Below, in pieces: positions 63,001 through 64,000 of a stretch of DNA of 64,000 bases (the first letter of the stretch is position 1; the number at the start of each line of letters is the position of its first letter). Source of the stretch: JAVVHH01 sp964235765. Lineage in GTDB: Bacteria; Pseudomonadota; Alphaproteobacteria; Acetobacterales; Acetobacteraceae. The notes beneath the pieces are model-generated. The model was not told the origin of the DNA. It ran no database searches and worked only from the letters and a program-made list of their open reading frames with translations. A program made the position numbers and the translations under genes. The DNA is taken from NCBI GenBank assembly GCA_964235765.1, contig CAXSDH010000002.1:1-64000 (forward strand). The letters are read 5' to 3'.

Positions 63001-64000
63001 ACGCCTATGCGCCGGGCGAGACCGCCACGCTGCTGGTTCAGAGTCCGTTCCAGACGGCCCGCGCGCTGGCCATCGTCGAGGAGCCGGAGGGGCGGTTCCG
63101 CACGGAGTGGCTCGATGTCGCCAATGGGTTTGGCCGCATAGCCGTGCCGTTGCGCAAGCAGCAGACGCCGCGGCTGGCGGTGCATGTGCTGTTGATGCGG
63201 GGGCGGCTGCCGGGGAGCGTCGCGGCGACTGCGCCATTCGACCAGGGCAAGCCGGTGACGCTGGCGGCGACCAAGTGGCTGACGGTGACTCCGGTGGAGA
63301 ACCAGGTTCGGGTGACGTTCGACGCGCCGGCGCAGGCGCGGCCGGCGCAGGAGGTCGAGCTGGTCGTGCACCTGGCCGACGCGGCCGGGCGGCCGCTGGC
63401 GGGGGAGGCGACGGTTTGGATGGTGGACCAGGCCGTGCTGGCCCTGGCGAAGGAGCAGCCGCTCGACCCCCTGCCCGCCTTCATCCTCGACCGGCCGACC
63501 CGGATGGCGGCGCGGGACACGCGGGGGATGGCCTTCGGCGTCCTGCCGCTGGTCGAGAACCCCGGCGGCGACGAGAACGGCGATTTCGGCATGGAGAACA
63601 TCTCGGTCCGCAAGAACTTCACCCCGGTGCCGTTCTACGAGCCGCGGGTGCGCTTCGGCGCGGACGGGACGGCGCGGCTGCGGGTGAAGCTGCCGGATAC
63701 GCTGACGGTTTACATGTTGCGGGCGAAGGCGATCAGCGGGCCGGACCGGTTCGGTTTCGGCGTGGGGCAGATGCGCATCCGCCAGCCGATCGTGGCGCAG
63801 CCGGCGCTGCCGCGCTTCGTGCGCCCGGGGGACAGTTTTACGGCCGGGTTGATCGGCCGGGTGGTGGAAGGGCCAGGCGGGGCCGGGCGGGCCAGCGTTT
63901 CGGTCGACAACCTGGCGGTGCAGGGGCCGGCGGAGCAGGGCATCGCCTGGGAGGGTGGGCGGCCCGCGCGCGCCGACTTCACGCTGACGGTGCCGGAGCC
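60021..64000 (+). CDS. Alpha-2-macroglobulin family protein, partial at window end
   Basis: About 1326 residues of a bacterial alpha-2-macroglobulin-like protein are visible and the 3' end lies beyond the window. The ATG at 60021 overlaps the upstream stop (ATGA). MTRLLVLLLLLAAPSFAQAP is a Sec signal peptide without a lipobox cysteine, so unlike E. coli YfhM the protein is probably soluble in the periplasm. Macroglobulin-like domains are seen: ERPIYRPEEPVLIAGMIRRY, VTADKDAYAPGETATLLVQS, EATVWMVDQAVLALAKEQP and the A2M segment FYEPRVRFGADGTARLRVKL followed by FVRPGDSFTAGLIG. The thioester domain (CxEQ in many members) would lie downstream, so its presence cannot be judged. These proteins trap proteases that enter the periplasm. 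Confidence 0.92.
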   Translation, partial: MTRLLVLLLLLAAPSFAQAPPLDLLQRADGARVLPDRFLRRWDPVTILLDRDAGPAAGGPEDAPERFATLEPPHPGAWTWLGARTLQFRPAEPWQPLLRQTVTVGGAATRLTPLLPLPVATAPESRPNGVAGLDTVSLTFAEPVDEAALRRLLTIELAPQPGVAGAASQTLTAQDMDLRAMERTDRADRQTYLVVLRRPVPDGRIATLRLRLSDEPGLDDPSFELTLRSAAPFGLTDTYCGDSYSHTTVDGATVCAPEATSSPKPRRLVLQFSSMPEKLDVVQARDMLRLTPPVDDLAVSTGGENELRLDGRFGAGTTYTLAIAPGTLKDTAGRVLAKPVLSRFSFPAGSPQLAWDATQGIVERLGPQMAPLRGYGYDRADIRIYAIDPLSRDFWPFPRGGLVTQDDQAPPLPGNEPRHYTEAGPISADDMAARVQALGSPGVSALLELPIRRGGVNAKFGLDLAPHLARIAGAQQPGAYLVGLRTVDGSRRQWMRIQATDLVLSTIEEADRVRFVVTSLATAQPVPGAEIRLDGTRDGGFATLARGVTGADGGWALTGPLPKDRNLQEPGLRRIVVAKATDTLVLEPLRGPQQYAAGAWTRPGAAWLGWITADPADRREEPRTLCHVFTERPIYRPEEPVLIAGMIRRYRAGSLAFASGAGEVLVTGPNEQEWRIAAPLDEVGGFHVRFDAKTEATGDYSIQYVPKDGDGCGAVTVKKEAYRLPTFEVVLNAPARTPLDAPFQVDLLARFFAGGLLSERPIQWRVTQTPYAWTPPGRDGFVFSSDSRYSGDSTFRSTPVLSRESKTDPGGSAQLTLDPTLEPTAQPRQYLVEATVTGDDDMQVRGAQRITALPAFVLGLKAPRYIPQVGAIDPEVLALDGDGKLVAGLAMTVRLIHRQWNSVLQASDFAQGSARYQTQVIDETVAERQVTSGAEATPMHFGVSEAGVYLVELEAEDKAGRRQTVRVDLFTAGDTPVTWSRPPADTVTVTADKDAYAPGETATLLVQSPFQTARALAIVEEPEGRFRTEWLDVANGFGRIAVPLRKQQTPRLAVHVLLMRGRLPGSVAATAPFDQGKPVTLAATKWLTVTPVENQVRVTFDAPAQARPAQEVELVVHLADAAGRPLAGEATVWMVDQAVLALAKEQPLDPLPAFILDRPTRMAARDTRGMAFGVLPLVENPGGDENGDFGMENISVRKNFTPVPFYEPRVRFGADGTARLRVKLPDTLTVYMLRAKAISGPDRFGFGVGQMRIRQPIVAQPALPRFVRPGDSFTAGLIGRVVEGPGGAGRASVSVDNLAVQGPAEQGIAWEGGRPARADFTLTVPE

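Overview
The window is about 64 kb of very GC-rich chromosomal DNA with one 100-N assembly gap at 16441-16540. It carries the PhyR-NepR-EcfG general stress response, which is known only from Alphaproteobacteria, plus an alphaproteobacterial-style housekeeping block (gltX-pyrB-pyrC'-plsY-dprA-topA-rnr-rpmG). The organism is therefore very probably an alphaproteobacterium, perhaps of the Rhodospirillales/Acetobacteraceae (inference, no rRNA present). Genes are packed tightly and many junctions are 4-bp ATGA overlaps. I saw no tRNA, rRNA, insertion sequence, prophage or CRISPR array, and no gene-free stretch above 300 bases other than the N gap.

Layout. 1-868 (-) is the visible part of a tartrate/D-malate dehydrogenase, divergent from 963-6332 (+), an operon of a peptide/nickel-type ABC importer (binding protein and two permeases, no ATPases), a D-2-hydroxyacid dehydrogenase and a zinc alcohol dehydrogenase. 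6365-22995 (-) is a seven-gene operon for trehalose, maltose-1-phosphate and alpha-glucan metabolism, transcribed glgE, treS-maltokinase, glgB, treZ, malQ, treY, otsA. 23059-26432 is the general stress response locus: phyR (-), then two ECF sigma factors, nepR and an HWE-type sensor kinase (+). phyR lies directly upstream of the trehalose operon on the same strand, which suggests a physical link between stress signalling and osmolyte synthesis.

26521-33372 (+) holds an M20 amidohydrolase, the cydDC thiol exporter, an OmpA-like envelope protein and recQ. 33336-36263 (-) holds an SbmA/YddA-type transporter, a DUF3253 protein and an EAL-domain protein, followed by a divergent glutathione transferase (+). 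37112-49080 (-) is a housekeeping run: rpmG, an S41 protease, rnr, topA, dprA, plsY, a dihydroorotase homologue lacking its metal-binding histidines, pyrB and gltX. Divergent from gltX is comEC (+); with dprA this gives two natural-transformation genes. A hutD-like gene (-) then faces a NitT/TauT-type ABC operon (+), and a 14-bp perfect palindrome overlaps a -35-like box in the shared intergenic region.

54640-64000 (+) is the most unusual part: a predicted secreted protein of 1794 residues with an N-terminal LprI/DUF1311 module and a long series of beta-rich segments, coupled by an ATGA overlap to an alpha-2-macroglobulin-like protein that runs off the window. This pair is the best candidate here for an undescribed envelope system. 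A second theme is that the GlgE homologue carries an extra N-terminal domain that resembles a GH13 barrel without its catalytic residues. A third is that at least five unrelated genes contain short in-frame tandem duplications of 15 or 18 nt at termini or linkers.
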